Assembly (NCBI RefSeq): GCF_000002075.1 | Contig: NW_004797800.1 | Span: 282,948 to 346,947, forward strand | DNA: 64,000 nt | Source of the DNA: Aplysia californica | Taxonomy: Eukaryota; Mollusca; Gastropoda; Aplysiida; Aplysiidae | Reading direction: 5' to 3' | In this document: positions 11,471 through 24,460 of the stretch, one piece after another | Layout: each line of letters begins with the position of its first letter | Position numbering within the stretch: the stretch's first letter is position 1 | Made by a program: the position numbers and the translations under genes | Notes under the pieces: generated by a model | The model's input: only the letters and a program-made list of their open reading frames with translations | The model's database searches: none | What the model was told of the DNA's origin: nothing

Positions 11471-13034
11471 CCGCTGTCCAACGTGAGCCAATGTATGGCG
11501 TCTAGAATTTATCGCTAGGCCCTAACGACTGAAACTTTCAGTATGATTTTTTAATATTTGCTTGAGTTTTTTTTGTTTATAGATCATGGGGCGACAGTAA
11601 AACCCAGATATCTATTTCTTCTCGGCCTCGGTCTACTCGCATCTCTACCAGATAGATAACTGGCCCAGTTCAGGCCCAGGCAAGGTGAGTGAGGGGAGCA
11701 AAGTCTGTACGCAGTTCACAGAGGAACGTGTTGACGTCCACTTTTTTCTTCAGTTGATTTCCAGCGCATAGATCTAGATATTAGATCTAGATCTAGATTA
11801 GAGTCTAGACAACTAACACGGCGTTATTTGCGACAGAGTGAGTCTGACAAAAAAGAAGTCAAAGAAAAAAGAAACGAATCCCAAAAAGAAAAACAAACAC
11901 GCACACATGCACACACACGCACTCACACACTCTCTCTCTCTCTCACACGCACACACACACACACATACAAAAATACACATACGCTACCCACACACTCACA
12001 CACACAAACGCACATCGCACACGCTGGCCTTATATAGTTATACGTGCGCGCGTATGCACACACACACATACACACACACTACACACTACACACACACACA
12101 AAGTGACAAAAATAACCAACAAAGACAGTTTGCAGCTCTTTTCTTGTTGTTGTTGCTGTGGTTACCCCTAGATCTAGTGTCCAGTGGTTTTTGTTGCTGT
12201 TGTATGCTGCTGATGTTTTGTTGTAATTTTTGTTGCGCTGATGTTTTGTTGTAATATTTGGGCTGTCTAGATCTAGAATCTAGAGTCTATAATGTGTACA
12301 GATAAAGTCAACGTACTCAACTGTACAGAAAGTCTTTGTGGATTTTTGCCACACACTTTAAGTTCGCCTTCTCCACTGTTTCATGTCATATGATTTCTTA
12401 GGCGACAAAATTTTCATCTTTGCAAATTCGTCGTAAGATTTGAATGCCTGCTCTAGAAGCCTTGGACCACCACGCTGGGAAGCGAAGCAGAAATGGTAGA
12501 TCTAGAGGATGTTAGATTCTAATCGTCAACTTAAAAGAGCTCCGTGCTCACCCTGTCGCAATTAACGCCGCCTTAGTTGTCACTCTGTAGCAATTAACGC
12601 TACCTAAGATAATTTTAAAATATAAAGAGATTGCATCTGACCTAGTCAAGACAAAATTACAGTGGTTTGCGCATTTTCTTATATTATATTATTGTGTTTG
12701 TGCTTTATGGTGGGTCTAAACAACACAGTTTTGTGAATGGCTATTCGGACTCCAAACTCCAATGAAATGCACGTGTGCCATCAACAAGTGTACCGGATGT
12801 GAAGCGAACGGGCAATTCGACCTTGGCCATCCTCAGTTTCTACGATCTGGCAAAAATTTTTGTCACAAGAAAATTAAGAAAAGTATTAGATTAGTGACTT
12901 CAAAAGTGAACAACAGTTTCAAAATCTGAAATGCTACAAACAAAGCAAACAGGGAAACGGCAATCTGAGCTTAATGCAGTGAAAAAAATTAAAAATCAGA
13001 GTTTCAGAACAACAGAGAATTATCTATCAATAGG
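11471..13034. other. Intergenic DNA between COMMD10 and PRELID1
   Basis: Divergent intergenic region. It holds a TCTAGA tract near 11770-11812, the CA-rich microsatellite at 11898-12105, a poly-Thr/Val-like TGTTG-rich patch near 12140-12255 and otherwise unannotated sequence. No exon recognised. Confidence 0.5.
11898..12105. repeat. Compound (CA)n/(CT)n microsatellite
   Basis: About 200 bp of interrupted ACAC/CACG with a short CT run near 11931-11944. The His/Thr-rich open frames across it are artefacts of the repeat. Confidence 0.95.
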
Positions 13035-13036
13035 TA

Positions 13037-13844
13037 CAGTGGAACTCGGATTCAACGAGATGAAAAAGATTCCCCGGGTTTTTTTTCTTCTTTAAAATCA
13101 TTGAAAATAACCCGGATTCAACGAGCACTTAAATCAGCAAGCTCAGATTCAATGAGGTCGCTTCCCGGGTGAACAGCCCCCGCAGACGTGGCTTCTCCCA
13201 TTTTTCTCCCAGAACAAACTTTTATCTATTCCCGGAAACCATCCATTGCACCTGCATTGTGAACCATTATTCACTTAGCCGATTGCATGCGACCAATCAG
13301 CGGCCTTTTTTCATACCAATACATGTGTTGTTGGCGCATGCACGTGTCTACTCTAGCATGTGTCAAGGTCGGATGGGCGGCCTGCACATTTGTGACTGTG
13401 TGTGCATGTTGGGGAGGGGGGACTAGCAGTCCGGGCATTGAACGTCGCAGAGATACAAACACGTCACAGTCTTTTTTTGCGCTCTGCAACTGATCATTAT
13501 TACAATGATAAGCTAGTCTTGACGTAGATCTACGTAATGAATTGTGCACTGGTCTATGGAATCAAAAGTTGCCGTATGCTAGGCTCTCCACAGCAACACA
13601 ACTTTTTGGTAAACAATCGAGATGACACAGGCATGTGCATTTGAACGAATTGGTCTTTTTTTTACACAGCTCATAATATAATATGCAGGCATTTCAGGCA
13701 CTACTTGTGACTTCTCTTTATTCGTTACTTGCTCAGTGCCTGTAATTATCTATACAAAACCTCATGTTTGCTATGAAACGAACACTCGGATTCAACGAGA
13801 TTTTAGGCCAGGCCCGGCGACCTCGTTGAATCCGAGTTCCACTG
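13037..13844. mobile_element. pogo/Tigger-like MITE (CAGTGGAACTCGG family)
   Basis: Perfect 23-bp terminal inverted repeats starting CAGTGGAACTCGGATTCAAC, flanked by TA (13035-13036, 13845-13846): the TA target and CAGT start of pogo/Tigger elements. Extra subterminal copies of the ATTCAACGAG motif occur near 13110, 13146 and 13790. 808 bp, no transposase. Its middle recurs inverted near 55180-55500. Confidence 0.8.
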
Positions 13845-14066
13845 TAGTCTAGTCTAAACTGGTGATATTTGACAAAAAAGACAGAATCATTGATCAATTG
13901 GAAGTCCAGTCAGAAATTAAGAAGAGAAAATTTGTAAAACCCTTCCAAAGGGAACAAAAGTCAGTCATTCAAAGTAACAGTGGTCTAAATGAAAAACTTT
14001 TCCAACAGCATACTATGATATTCAAATAAAATCAGGAAATACAATACATATTCTGATAGTGTTATA

Positions 14067-14251
14067 CGAGGTGCCCATTGGGGATGGGGTTGGGTTGGGG
14101 GCAATCGCCCCACTCGTCACCTGAAAACAAACGCGCTTGTTTTTAATTCAACTAGTCGGGCGCTATCGACTTATGCCACAATAGCCACTTTGCGCCCCCA
14201 ATCTGGCTAGCAAACCTCCCCGACCAGACCTAATCCCCAATGGGCACCCCG
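14067..14251. mobile_element. 185-bp MITE, TA-flanked
   Basis: Inverted termini CGAGGTGCCCATTGGGGAT and ATCCCCAATGGGCACCCCG (one mismatch), flanked by TA on each side. Non-coding; superfamily probably Tc1/mariner-like from the TA target only. Confidence 0.7.
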
Positions 14252-15160
14252 TATTACATTTGGGCATTGGAGTTTGAGTCCAAATAGCCACAAGAGGCTC
14301 CTCAGACTCGAGTCCGAATAGTCATTTTTTTCGTGAATCGCACGCACTATCACACCCGATACATCTTTTTCAAAAAGGAAAAGAAAGATCTTTAAAGTGG
14401 CGGTCTTCGCGTGAATTTAGATTTGGTAGAACTGGAAATATTTGCTTCTGAAAACGACGCACTTTTTACGTGTTAAAATAAAATCTACTGGCTGTCTGAA
14501 TATATTTTTGATTATCCATTCCAGCACCTTTTGACACCAGAGTTAGTTTGGTTGAGCTTATCACAACGCTATGGGGCTTCCCGTAAAATGCATATATATA
14601 TTAAAAGCCGAACCGTCCGGTCATCGACCGGTCCCCCCCCCTCCCTTCAAACCTAAGATTTTTACTATATCTTAACTGAGGTGCGTGTATTTATATTATT
14701 ATAGCTAAAAAGAATCTAGGCTTAAAAAGAAATAGGCTACTGAATTGAATGGGACTTGGGGGCTTCAAAAAGTGAAAGTTAAGTTATAGTTATAGCTAAT
14801 TATACATTTTAAGCCGTGCATGTTATAGTGACCAAAGTTTTAACATAGAGGCCAACTGTGGCAGTGGCATTCAATTACCAACGGGCATGGGCCCTTGCCT
14901 TAGCATGGGATTCCCCCAGCCTTCCGCCCAGGCCCAGGGTTAACCTTGAGAGTAGATTGCTCCACTGAGACTGAAAAAATTTCAACTGAAGTTCTCAGAC
15001 TCCGACCGTTTACTTTTGACTTTGATTTTAATCTGCACCCGTTTATTTGTTTGACTCGGTGTGAGCAATGTTTGATGTCTTTTATCAATACACAGCTTCC
15101 CACTCAGCTACACCCATAAGCCAAATTAATGGCTGATTGTTCTTGTGAAATTCTGGAATA

Positions 15161-15496
15161 TTGCCCTTGTGGCCTAGTGGTAAGGCCAGGCTCTCGGACT
15201 CTAAACCGTAAGGTGGCGGGTTTGAATCCCGTCAGGGGTCCCGACGTTGTGTCCTTGGGAAAGGCACTTTTTTACATGAATTTTCCTCACTTCACCCAGG
15301 TGGGAATGGGTGCCCAGCTATAGACAGCGAAAGATCTTGTCAGTTTGTTAGTGTTTGAACGCTTAATCAGCTGCTTGCACTGTATGCTTCGCGGGAAGCT
15401 GAGAATATTTCTGAATGTTGTTTGGACGGCTGAGGTAATAATATAGTGTAAAGCGCATAGAGCTGTTGCGCTACACAAATGCTAATTATTATTTTT
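15161..15496 (+). mobile_element. tRNA-derived SINE
   Basis: tRNA-like head with an A box in TGGCCTAGTGGTAAGGC and a B box GGGTTTGAATCCCG, then a core GGAAAGGCACTTTTTTACAT ... CTCACTTCACCCAGGTG, as in widespread invertebrate SINEs. The tail GCGCTACACAAATGC ends in TATT repeats, as if borrowed from a CR1/L2-like LINE. Complete-looking. Confidence 0.85.
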
Positions 15497-15987
15497 GTTA
15501 AAGTTGCACAATTACACAATTTGTACCTGTAAGTTACCAAAGCGAAGTAAAAAAAACTTTCCTTTTGTCAGCTTTTGTTTGGCTCTTTGCTAACTTTCCC
15601 AACCAACTGTAATTAACTTGGTTAAACTCTTTTCGAAAAGAATACCATCATCTGCTTCTGTTCTTAAGTTGCTAACTCTTGATTGGTTAAAAACTTTTTG
15701 GGGTTATTTTTAACATTTTTAAAACTTTCTTCACAATCACTGCCAATTACAAGTTGCTGTATGACCAAATGATTTAATAGAATGCATTGAAATGAGACTT
15801 GTGTGTGAAGTCAAATTTTGAGGTCTCTGTCTTTTATGCAATTACTAGAAAATGTAGGATGATATATCTGTGGGGAATGAAATGGGCTTCTTTTTTTTTT
15901 TATCATAGAACCATTGTTTATTTGTCCTCTGATTGTCCTCTGATTTTCGTTTTTTTTTATTCTCTTGCTCAATTCACTTTTCCTCAG
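15497..15987. other. Upstream/5' intron of PRELID1 gene
   Basis: AT-rich DNA ending in a strong polypyrimidine tract and CAG just before the exon with the PRELID1 ATG. An upstream untranslated exon is therefore implied but was not located. Confidence 0.5.
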
Positions 15988-16085
15988 GCAGCCATGGTCA
16001 AGTTCCTCTTCACTTGCAGCGTATTCAAGTATTCCTGGGAACAGGTTGCAACTGGATTGTGGCAAAGATATCCCAACCCCAACAG
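15988..16085 (+). CDS. PRELID1: PRELID1 first coding exon
   Basis: Acceptor TTTTCCTCAG at 15978-15987, six untranslated bases, then ATG at 15994; 30 codons plus AG before GTAGTA. Encodes MVKFLFTCSVFKYSWEQVAT and GLWQRYPNPN, the hallmark N-terminus of PRELI proteins. Confidence 0.92.
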
Positions 16086-19000
16086 GTAGTATATTATAAT
16101 CTTACTGCCTTCACCTTTATGCAGTACATTCCGCTTAAACGCACGGTGCTCGAGAAGGCCCCAAAGTGTGTGTTTATACGGAGCATGCGTTTACATGAAC
16201 CTGTGCAAAGGGAGGAAGAAACGCAATCATCTCATTTCCTTTGGGGGTGATGGGTCATTTTGGCCGATTATGTGACGACACGTCACTGTTTTTGCAGTTA
16301 TGAATTATGAATACAAAGGTGTTGAATGGGTTGGAGGGGGGGGCGGGGACAATCCCGACTGTCTGTCGTCTATTGCAACCTGGTAAATGCATAGGATGAC
16401 CTCAGACTTTTCTCTTGTGATTCATTGAACAAGTACATTTTAAGTTCTTTGAGCGCAGATGATTACTGTACTAGTCTATATTAAGAGGCCTATGTAGTGT
16501 TCTACAGCATTCGTCTGTGTTGCGCATCATAAGTCTAAATAAACATTACATGTGCTATCACTCAAACACCAGTCAGAAAGCTTCTCTCAAAGACGCTTTT
16601 CGAGTGACCAATTAGAAGACATTTCAGTCCCCTTCCCAGCATATCACCCTACTAGTCCTAGATCTATGTGTCTTAAAAGTTAGGCGTGAAAACTGTCCTT
16701 CGCTCTCTTTGTTCTGTGTGAGGGTCACCCCTGTCTCGCCAAATACAGGTATCCGGTTGTCAAGGCGTCTAGGCTTGTCTTTTGCAAGCTGTTTAGGCTG
16801 CAACTAAAATTTCCCCTTGTCAAGCTTTGCCTGTCGGAGTGTTTCCCGGATTGAAGTGTGCGTTTAGAAGAAGTGACCGTGCGTTTGTACGTCTAGATTG
16901 ATTATATGGTTAAAAAAACTCATCATATGATGAAAGCGTGTGTTTGAACAGAATGTGCCTTTCTATGGTGTGCCTTTAGGCTGAGACTACTGTAGTTGGG
17001 CTTTTCACTATGAAATATTTTTCAAGTCGATGACAATAAAATCATGGGGCGCTCAATGATTAAAAAAGAACTGAACTGTTTTAATTGAATAATTTGATGC
17101 TGCAAAAACAGAGATGTTCATATTGTATTGACCTTTATTGAAGTTTATTGTGAGAATATCAATGTTTTCAAATAAATTTAAAGGTGAAGACTCCATGTTA
17201 ATAGAGGAAATTTTAGGAGTGCGTGATTAAAGTTTTATGGCTTAGCTCTTAATTTGCACAGATGTTGTTGTTAATATTACATGCTCAACAGATAAAAACT
17301 TGTTGATAAATTTACATTGCTTAGTAATCAAAGCATTGTATTTTATAATCTTTTTGGAATGATCTTGTTATTTTTTATACAGCTTGACAATGTTTTTAAA
17401 TTTGAATTACCGTGTAGGTTGGCCTAATTGTCTTCCTCAGTAAGCTCTCTCGATTTTAGTGTATTTTGTTTTTAGGTTGCAAGATGTGGAGGACATTATT
17501 TATTGACAAGATTTTACATGATATCACCATCGTCCATGTTCACCACAGAGCAGTACTTCTTAATACACTTAACTCATTCGGGACGCAGGTTTTGGTCCAG
17601 ATTTGCACCCGGAGACGTGCGATTTTGGGTCAAACTTTGAAAGTCTGCCATTTTTTTCCCCTTTTGATATTTAATTTTTTAAAGTCTGTTTTCACTATGT
17701 ACACATTCAACATTTGGACTTTGCCTTAGATCTAACCCGATTTGCCTGGATATATTCCTAAACTTTCCAGGACCCCTACAAAAATGGTGTATGTGACTTT
17801 AAAAAAAAAAATTTTCCTCTAAGTTGACAGTGAAGAAATGCAGGAACAAATAAGATAATGTTACAACACAACGCAGCTAAAAGCACATCCCAACACAATT
17901 TACAGTCCAAATACTGTGAAGAAATAGTTTCAGTCATTGTGAATAGTCCTTTGTATGGTGCTCCTCGAACTCAAGGATCCTTGTTCTTTGTTGCCTAGAC
18001 TGCTTTCATAAATCAATACAGAAATTTACAGCCCCCAAAAAAAGACGCTATACGGTCAAAAGTAAATAAATACAAAATAAAATAAGGCTTAGCAATGTCA
18101 ACCAAACTGGAATACCTTCGTTTGTGCGGATAGTCCGCTGCGTCTCCAGTGGAGCTCAAGGCTATCGAATATATACGTCCAATGCGTCCCAAATAAGTTA
18201 AATTATGTTCATTTGACATGCATTCACTGAATTTGACTGCAGGGACATGTGTGCGCTATTTTGTTTTTTTCCTCAGCAAACATGTGCTGACAGAGGATGT
18301 CATCTCTAGACACACTGATGGGAACAAGCTCATATCGAGGCGGGTTCTGACAAAGACCAACAAAATCCCAAAGTGGGGCGAGCGGTTTGTGGGCGGTGAC
18401 AGCCATGTTTTGATCATTGAAGAATCAGTTGTGGACCCAGACCAGAAAACTCTTACAACATACACCAGGAATATAGGATTGCAGAAAATTATGGTATGTG
18501 GTTCTGTCTTCTCATGTATGTTCAGTTGTGTTTTTCTTTCCTCTTTTGTAGCTCTGCTCTGCGTATTATGAAACAATGTAATCTTTGATCTTAATATGTG
18601 TTGAGGGGGGGGGTGTTGCCACCCAAATATGTTTGGTCGGGAAGCATGTGAACATACTTTTCTTTCACCTTGGTGGAAGATACAAGTCTGGTTTTTCTAG
18701 ATCTCGAGGAATATTCAGTGAATGTTGAGTGGTTTGATTTACTGAAAGCAGACCTGCCACTCATCCCGATTTAATCGGGATATCCCGATTTTTTGCCCCA
18801 AATCTCAAGGATCCCGATTTTCCCGATTTCGATCGCCAGTATCCTGATTTTTTGTCGTTGCGTCTGTTGCATCCGATTCTGAGAAAAAAATATAGAAAGT
18901 TCTGCAATTTCTTTTGCGTGGAAGCACCGATTGAACTTTTTATCGACAGGAACTTGGAACGCTCTTTTCTAAAGCATCTATGCCGAATCTAGTAAACGAC

Positions 19001-22000
19001 TCACGCACGTTATTTCAACTAATATCAGCGTAGTATCGATTTTGAATTCAGACTTGGACACGCTCAAGATCTACTTTCGCTTTTATAACCCGGAATTCTC
19101 TGATGGTGTCCTGATTACTGTAACAATTATGACTTTTAGCCTAAGAATAATATATTCGTTGTTCTGCCGTTGCTTTAAAAGCAAGCTCGGTCTGAGTGCT
19201 GGTTAGTCGGGCCCATCATCGAGACCTGTCAGTGAAACTTTCAAACGCTCATTCGCATCACGTGACCTAGCTGACCTCGTACGTATGAGTAGTGCGTGTG
19301 TTGGGGACCGTTGGTTGTCGAGGACAACAAAGTTCATTCACACCGGTCGAGGTGTTTTTCGGGACTTAACCAGTGTGGACGATCGGGGGAGGGGGGGGTA
19401 TTTTTTTTTCACTTGGGCTTATTGCACGTGCCGTGATACAGATACTAACTGAGGGGAAAGGAATAAGAAAAAATAAATAAATAAACAACCTTCGCGCGAT
19501 CTTTTTTTTTGGGGGGGGGGGGGGGGTGCCTTGATTGTATATATATATGCGATGGAAGTCAAACGTTGTTACAATATGAAAACGCGGGCTTTTTGCATGG
19601 ATGATTAGAGTTATGTGCCAGCTATTTTCAAGACTACGAGAGTTTCAGCATTGTTGCAACCTGTGCTCCCCCAGTCTATCCAACCTCGACTTGAGTACAT
19701 ATATGCTGTCTTTCAGTTTTCTCTCTATTTAGAGGCCCAAACGTGAACTTATTCCAGCAAAAGTTTTGTTTTGTATACTTGCCTCATAAAAGGGAACCAG
19801 GAGACCCCCCCCCTTCCCCAGTGTCCCTTATGACTAATTTGCCGTTGATCCCGATTTTTTTCCTCAAAAATCCTGATTTTTAGATTTCATAGAGTGGCAG
19901 GTCTGCTGAAAGGTAATGGAAAAGGACCAACAGAGAGATGTCTACTTAAGGAGCCTATATGTTTAGGTTAGGTGTCTTATACAGGGACATACTCTTGGAG
20001 TTCTCTTGTTCTTTCCAATCTCAAACATTGTCAACCCCCTGGGGCAGTGCCACTGACTGTAGTGTCTTTAGTAAAGGCCATTCCCAAAGGGGGGACATTT
20101 CTCGTTCAAACACAGTAGAATTGTAAATGGGCTGATTCATCTTATCACGCTCATAACTGTGCCTGATCTACAACAGGGAACTGCTGCTTTTTCTTTCCTA
20201 ATCCTTACTATCGTCATTTTTCCTCTACTTCTTTTGTATGTTTGTCACTCTCTTGTGAACTGCTATTTCCGGGGTGCCTTGATAGTCGAAGCAGACCTTG
20301 TGCTGTTGTTGAAGCTAGAGAGGTGAGCAGAGTAAGTCTGATTCCCTATAAAGACTTCTCTGTTGACACCCACCCCTTGGCGCTCATGTGACCTTATGCA
20401 GTTGCGAGTGCGTAAAACCCTCTACTAAAAAAAACAAAAAAACATTGTCATTGTGTGCATACAGATTGAATTGTTTATATTGTACTGAACGGAGTACGGC
20501 CTGATATGGTACTTTTTTTTTCTTTTTGTAGGCTACTAGATGAGTTTGTCTGCATGGGATTTACTGGTCATAGAACCAAGATCCAGCGTTCAGGTTGTGA
20601 AGAAATGAATGGGGTGGGTGGTTGGCAGGTGCTCTGGTGTGGTTTGCTCCTTCTTTCCTATCAAACATGTATCATCCTTATCTCCCCTCCTTCTTTTTTG
20701 TTTGTTACTCTCTTGTAACACCTCCAATCTTCTGGCGCTCATATGACCTTATGCAGTTGCGAACGTCGTAAATCCTCTACTAAAACAAAATCAAATGAAT
20801 GGGGCCTTATGCTACACAATAGCCCCTGAGTATATCGATGGCCAGTGACACGATTTTTTCATTGTTCAGATGTTCACATTATAATTAGGCTCATGTTACT
20901 CTTGTTCTGCGTCTGTGCCAAGATGTGAGTCCTATTAGTAACTTCTTACATCAAACATTCCCGGTGGGCTGCCAGGGTCACTGCGTGTACTGTTAGTGTA
21001 AAGCAAGTGACTCTGGAAACGTGTGTGTTTTCGTCGTGAATACCATGCGGCTGTGTTAATCGATGATGAAAATAACACTCTATCTTTTGTTATTTTATTT
21101 ATAAAGTGTTACGAACACATGAATAACTCCCTCTCATAAGCTGATAAGACATTATGAGTAGTTACGCCCATTCGAATAACCTTTTTAAGACGCTCTTGTT
21201 ATTACGAATGACATGGGGTTGGAAAGGGAATAATATAGGTTAATTTCCGAATGTTTTGCTCTCAAATTTTTCTTTTTACCGGCACAAAAGTATGCCTAAC
21301 TATCAAACAAGCAAATTTTTATCAGGTAATATCATTTTATATAATATCAAGCTTATTTGAAAGATTTTGTATAGAAACATTGAAGTTTTGTTGCCTGATC
21401 CTTTTTATAGCTCCTCATGTCTAAGTGGGTCAGTTTGCTCTCATTTTATTGAACGAACATCTAGAGCTACAAACTTGGTCTGTTTTGAATGAGACGTAGG
21501 CCTTGGTTACAAGCCAACACAAGCTGTTCTAGAAGAAATAGGCCACAAATTCAAGCAGACTGGCGCCCACACACTTGAGCTGCGGGAATACGAGATCAGG
21601 TCATCACGCGCTGAGTCAAGGCCGGACAGAAGGCGTGATGCCGAAATACTCACTTTGGAGAACATAAACCTGGCTTCCACAGGACGAGGGTTTACTGATA
21701 TTTTTTCTTATGAAAAAGACAACCCCCAAAAAATGGGATCAGAGTGAAGTGGGCTGGCATGTGTTATTAGTGTTTTAAAAAATATTGCTCTTTACGGTTT
21801 CATAGAATGCTGACAGAATATAAGCTGCCAACTTTTGCAGTGAATGACATTGTTGAGTTTGAAGTCAAACTTAAATATAATGTGTGTGCTCTTTAGATCA
21901 AAAGTTGCACTAGAAGTAGAAGTAGACTTGCGCTCTTCAGGATGAAATAATTTCTAAACTTTGTTAACTCAGTCATGGGAATAAGTGGGTTAACTTCATT

Positions 22001-22389
22001 CGTCTATAGCATACAATCTTTTATTTCTGAACAATGTCACTGTTGCTAACACCAGGAATTTGTTTACGTTTCAGAGTGTTGACGAAAAATGTGTTTACCG
22101 TACAAGTCCTGACAACTCTTCATGGACAGTGTGTGAAAGATCAGCCTTCATTTCGTCATCATTGCCTTTTGGTTTTAGCAAGCCTATTGAAGTATTTGGT
22201 GTGAAAAGGTTTCGTGCAAATGCAGAAAAAGCTGCTCAAGGATTTGACTACGTTCTCCACTCTTTGTTCAAACCAGACAGTGTAAAGGACCATCCGCTTG
22301 TTGCTTCCAGCAAAATAAAAGATACTGCTCGAAGAGCGGCCGAAATGGCTAAGTCAAAAACAGCTATGCTTCAGCGAGCATCATCATGA
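15994..22389 (+). CDS. PRELID1: PRELID1-type phosphatidic acid transfer protein (complete coding, 3 exons)
   Basis: PRELI/MSF1-domain protein; in animals PRELID1 pairs with TRIAP1 in the mitochondrial intermembrane space and moves phosphatidic acid to the inner membrane for cardiolipin synthesis. Exons 15994-16085, 18277-18493 and 22075-22389 (phases 2, 0) give 207 residues against 219 in human. Visible landmarks: SWEQVATGLWQRYPNPNSKH at residues 14-33, VLTEDV, LISRRVLTKTNKIPKW, ESVVDP and SSWT, all in order as in PRELID1. The lysine- and alanine-rich tail (residues ~175-207) resembles the helical tail of the vertebrate protein. The start has an ideal Kozak context (GCAGCCATGG) six bases into its exon. 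Closest named relative is PRELID1 rather than PRELID3 (SLMO) because of LTKTNKIPKW and the extended tail; this is recalled similarity, not a search. Confidence 0.93.
16122..16992. mobile_element. Possible pogo-like element in PRELID1 intron 1
   Basis: Starts CAGTACATTCCGCTTAAACG and ends CTGAGACTACTG then TA; both ends carry GCGTTT/AAACGC-type subterminal repeats in opposite orientation. The left flank is TG rather than TA and the termini match only over the first bases, so this is tentative. Confidence 0.35.
17569..18201. mobile_element. piggyBac-like MITE, family C
   Basis: TTAACTCATTCGGGACGCA at the left and the inverse of TTAACTTATTTGGGACGCA at the right: 19 bp with two mismatches, each including the TTAA target. 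633 bp, in PRELID1 intron 1, ending 75 bp before exon 2. Single similar ends occur at 5922 and 37703. Confidence 0.65.
18277..18493 (+). CDS. PRELID1: PRELID1 second coding exon
   Basis: Acceptor TTTTTTTCCTCAG; one phase base completes Ser, then 72 codons from KHVLTEDVISRHTDGNKLIS to IGLQKIM and donor GTATGT. Core of the PRELI lipid-binding fold. Confidence 0.93.
18749..19905. mobile_element. 'ATCCCGATTTT' DNA element, younger copy
   Basis: Inverted termini CAGACCTGCCACTC / GAGTGGCAGGTCTG, flanked by CTGAAAG on both sides (18742-18748, 19906-19912; 7 bp). Many ATCCCGATTT motifs lie just inside both ends. 1157 bp with no transposase frame. CAG-starting termini make hAT plausible; the 7-bp flank repeat is one short of the usual 8. 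Confidence 0.65.
20614..20794 (+). mobile_element. SINE-like repeat 'GGTTGGCAGGTGCTCTGG', copy 1
   Basis: Shares GTGGTTTGCTCCTTCTTTCC, TATCAAACAT, CTCCCCTCCTT, TTGTAACACCTC and GTTGCGAACGTCGTAAA with copies at 24461, 24881 and 25099. Ends in an A-rich tail. The GTTGCAAG-GTCGTAAA block resembles 3' regions of mollusc SINEs, but I see no clear pol III boxes. Confidence 0.6.
22075..22389 (+). CDS. PRELID1: PRELID1 third coding exon and stop
   Basis: Acceptor ACGTTTCAG; 104 codons from SVDEKCVYRTSPDNSSWTV to MLQRASS and TGA. Ends the PRELI domain and adds the charged helical tail. Confidence 0.93.
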   Translation, partial: SVDEKCVYRTSPDNSSWTVCERSAFISSSLPFGFSKPIEVFGVKRFRANAEKAAQGFDYVLHSLFKPDSVKDHPLVASSKIKDTARRAAEMAKSKTAMLQRASS

Positions 22390-24241
22390 GATTGACAATT
22401 GCTTTTCAGGTGTATCGAAAGCTAAAAAAAAAAGCTTACTGTATGGTAACCTATCTCCCATGGAGAATGCAGATATATAGTTTGTCACTACACATCTTTC
22501 AGATGCGGGTATGATGACATTGCTGAATAGTATCCCAGTGATAAACTTAATTGAATGACCTAATGAGACAGATGGTCAATGACTGATAAGCTTGCTTGGA
22601 AGCTAAATAGAGCATTCCAGTGTTGAATGCCATATCATATCTGAGGCAGGCATAATTTTTTTTTATCAGTTTTTAATTTTATAATTTTGAATATTTTAAA
22701 AATCAAGTACCAATTTTCTAGCCATATAGTATATAGTGAGGCATAGAATTAGAGACAGTTTAAAAGTCGAAGCACATAGAGTTGATATCTCTACTGTAGG
22801 ACTGGTTCACTATTGTGGAGTGGGATTTCTCTTGATATTCCTTATTAAATTACATTGCTGTGAAAAAAATTCCCAAGTGTATGATGGTTAGCTCTTTTTA
22901 AAAGCAAATGCATGCACGATTTTTCAACACCTTAACAGTTAACCCATTCTTAATACAGGCTGGTGCGGCTGAACTGATTGGAATCTTGATCAAGGCTCAG
23001 TAGCTATTTGCTTTCTTTCCGAGTGGTGCTCGTAATTTTGCCCGTCTTCCTAGAATATTTCCTCTCAGTTCAGTGTCCTGTCAATGGTGTCAAGATTTCT
23101 GCACTCCACTCACAGTAACATCAGTGGAGTCTGCTTAAATGAAACAATCAAACAGTTTGTCCAAAATTAACTGTAAACAGAAAGAAAATTTTTATATAAT
23201 ACCTCTTTTTTTCTCTTCTGTTTTAGTGCTACTTCTCTGTACTGGCTGTCCTCCAGATGTTAGTTTAAGCGACTCTACTGTATTCAGTGTCTAATACTAC
23301 TACTAGGGCATTATTGCACTTGAACAAAGCCAAAATGACACTTCTCTTCAGAAGGCACTCTCTGCTAATGATGGTAACCCCCCTATACTATACTGTGCCA
23401 TATCATCTGCAGTTCCTCCCCTGTCCTTTATTTTTCATTCCAGACCGCACAGTATAGAGATCTGTTTTTCCACTACGGAATTGTGGGGTGAACATACAAG
23501 ATCTTGCGTCTGATTTTCTGTTGTAATTGCGTAATTGCCGTGAGTTCCTACAGTAAATTTAAAATGAGGAATGTACTCACCTGTTACAATGATTATCTGT
23601 TGAAATTGCTGTGAGCTCTGATTATGAATGTTCAGAAATATTGTTTAAGAAGCTGATGTTTCTAATAATGGAAACACTATACAATTTTCTGGTGTGAAAC
23701 TTTGATATGTGAGTTAATTGGTTAAATTTAACTAGTCCTCCATCCATTATTTACAGTGTATATAAATTTTCTACATTGTATTAATATTTCATATATATCC
23801 AGTGATGGCATGAGCACATGAAATTCTCTCTCACTCTGACGGAGAAAGGGATTTTGCTTAAGCTTTGATTTATTTAAAGCATTTTGCATTCTTTTCTCTT
23901 TCACCATATATTTTATTGAATACATTATGTTCTTCCATGAGAACAATGGTTTGTTCACATCACCATCAGATCAGCAAGGTAAGAGATGGTCACTCAACTG
24001 GTACAATGATTACAGGGAAGTAAATTGTACATCTGCATGTAAAACAATTTGTGTTCACCAAAGAAATATCAAGGTTGCATTCCAGTCATCTGTTGGGATA
24101 AAACGATATTTTATTTGGATTGTCAGTGTGATAAGATTGTACAGTCACAGTGTGTGTGTGTGCTAGATCACCCCAAATCAATATCATGTTGACCATTCGC
24201 CAATGAAAACATAAAAATAAAATATAACGAACTTTACTTGA
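22390..24241 (+). other. PRELID1 3' UTR (inferred)
   Basis: Non-coding AT-rich sequence without clear transposons after the stop. The first well-placed AATAAA in this stretch is at 24216-24221, followed by a GT/T-rich region, giving a 3' UTR of about 1.85 kb. The end is a guess without transcript data. Confidence 0.35.
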
Positions 24242-24460
24242 TTTGGCTTTGTTGTTTTTTTAGGTATTTTGCTGTCGTTGTGAGTGGTGTGTGTGCAGGA
24301 GGGGGTGGGTATTCCTCTATTCTTTTTTTTTCCTACTGTTCCAACTAATCTAACTTGGTACATTTGTTTCTGTATGTCCTATGCTGGCTTTTCTTAGCTG
24401 CAGGCCTGCTGTAACTTTGACGAAGTGGCAAACTTCTATTGTTACATCAACCCACATTGT

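Larger units (their letters stand above)
18494..22074. other. PRELID1 intron 2
   Basis: 3.6-kb intron containing the 18749-19905 element, a diverged SINE at about 20190-20440, a better SINE copy at 20614-20794 and AT-rich unannotated sequence. G runs at 18605 and 19510-19526 are homopolymers. Confidence 0.6.

Noticed and set aside
15161-15240. Functional tRNA gene
   Set aside because: The A and B boxes are real, but they are followed by a SINE core and LINE-like tail, and the acceptor stem does not pair. The same applies to 26222, 38625 and 44259.
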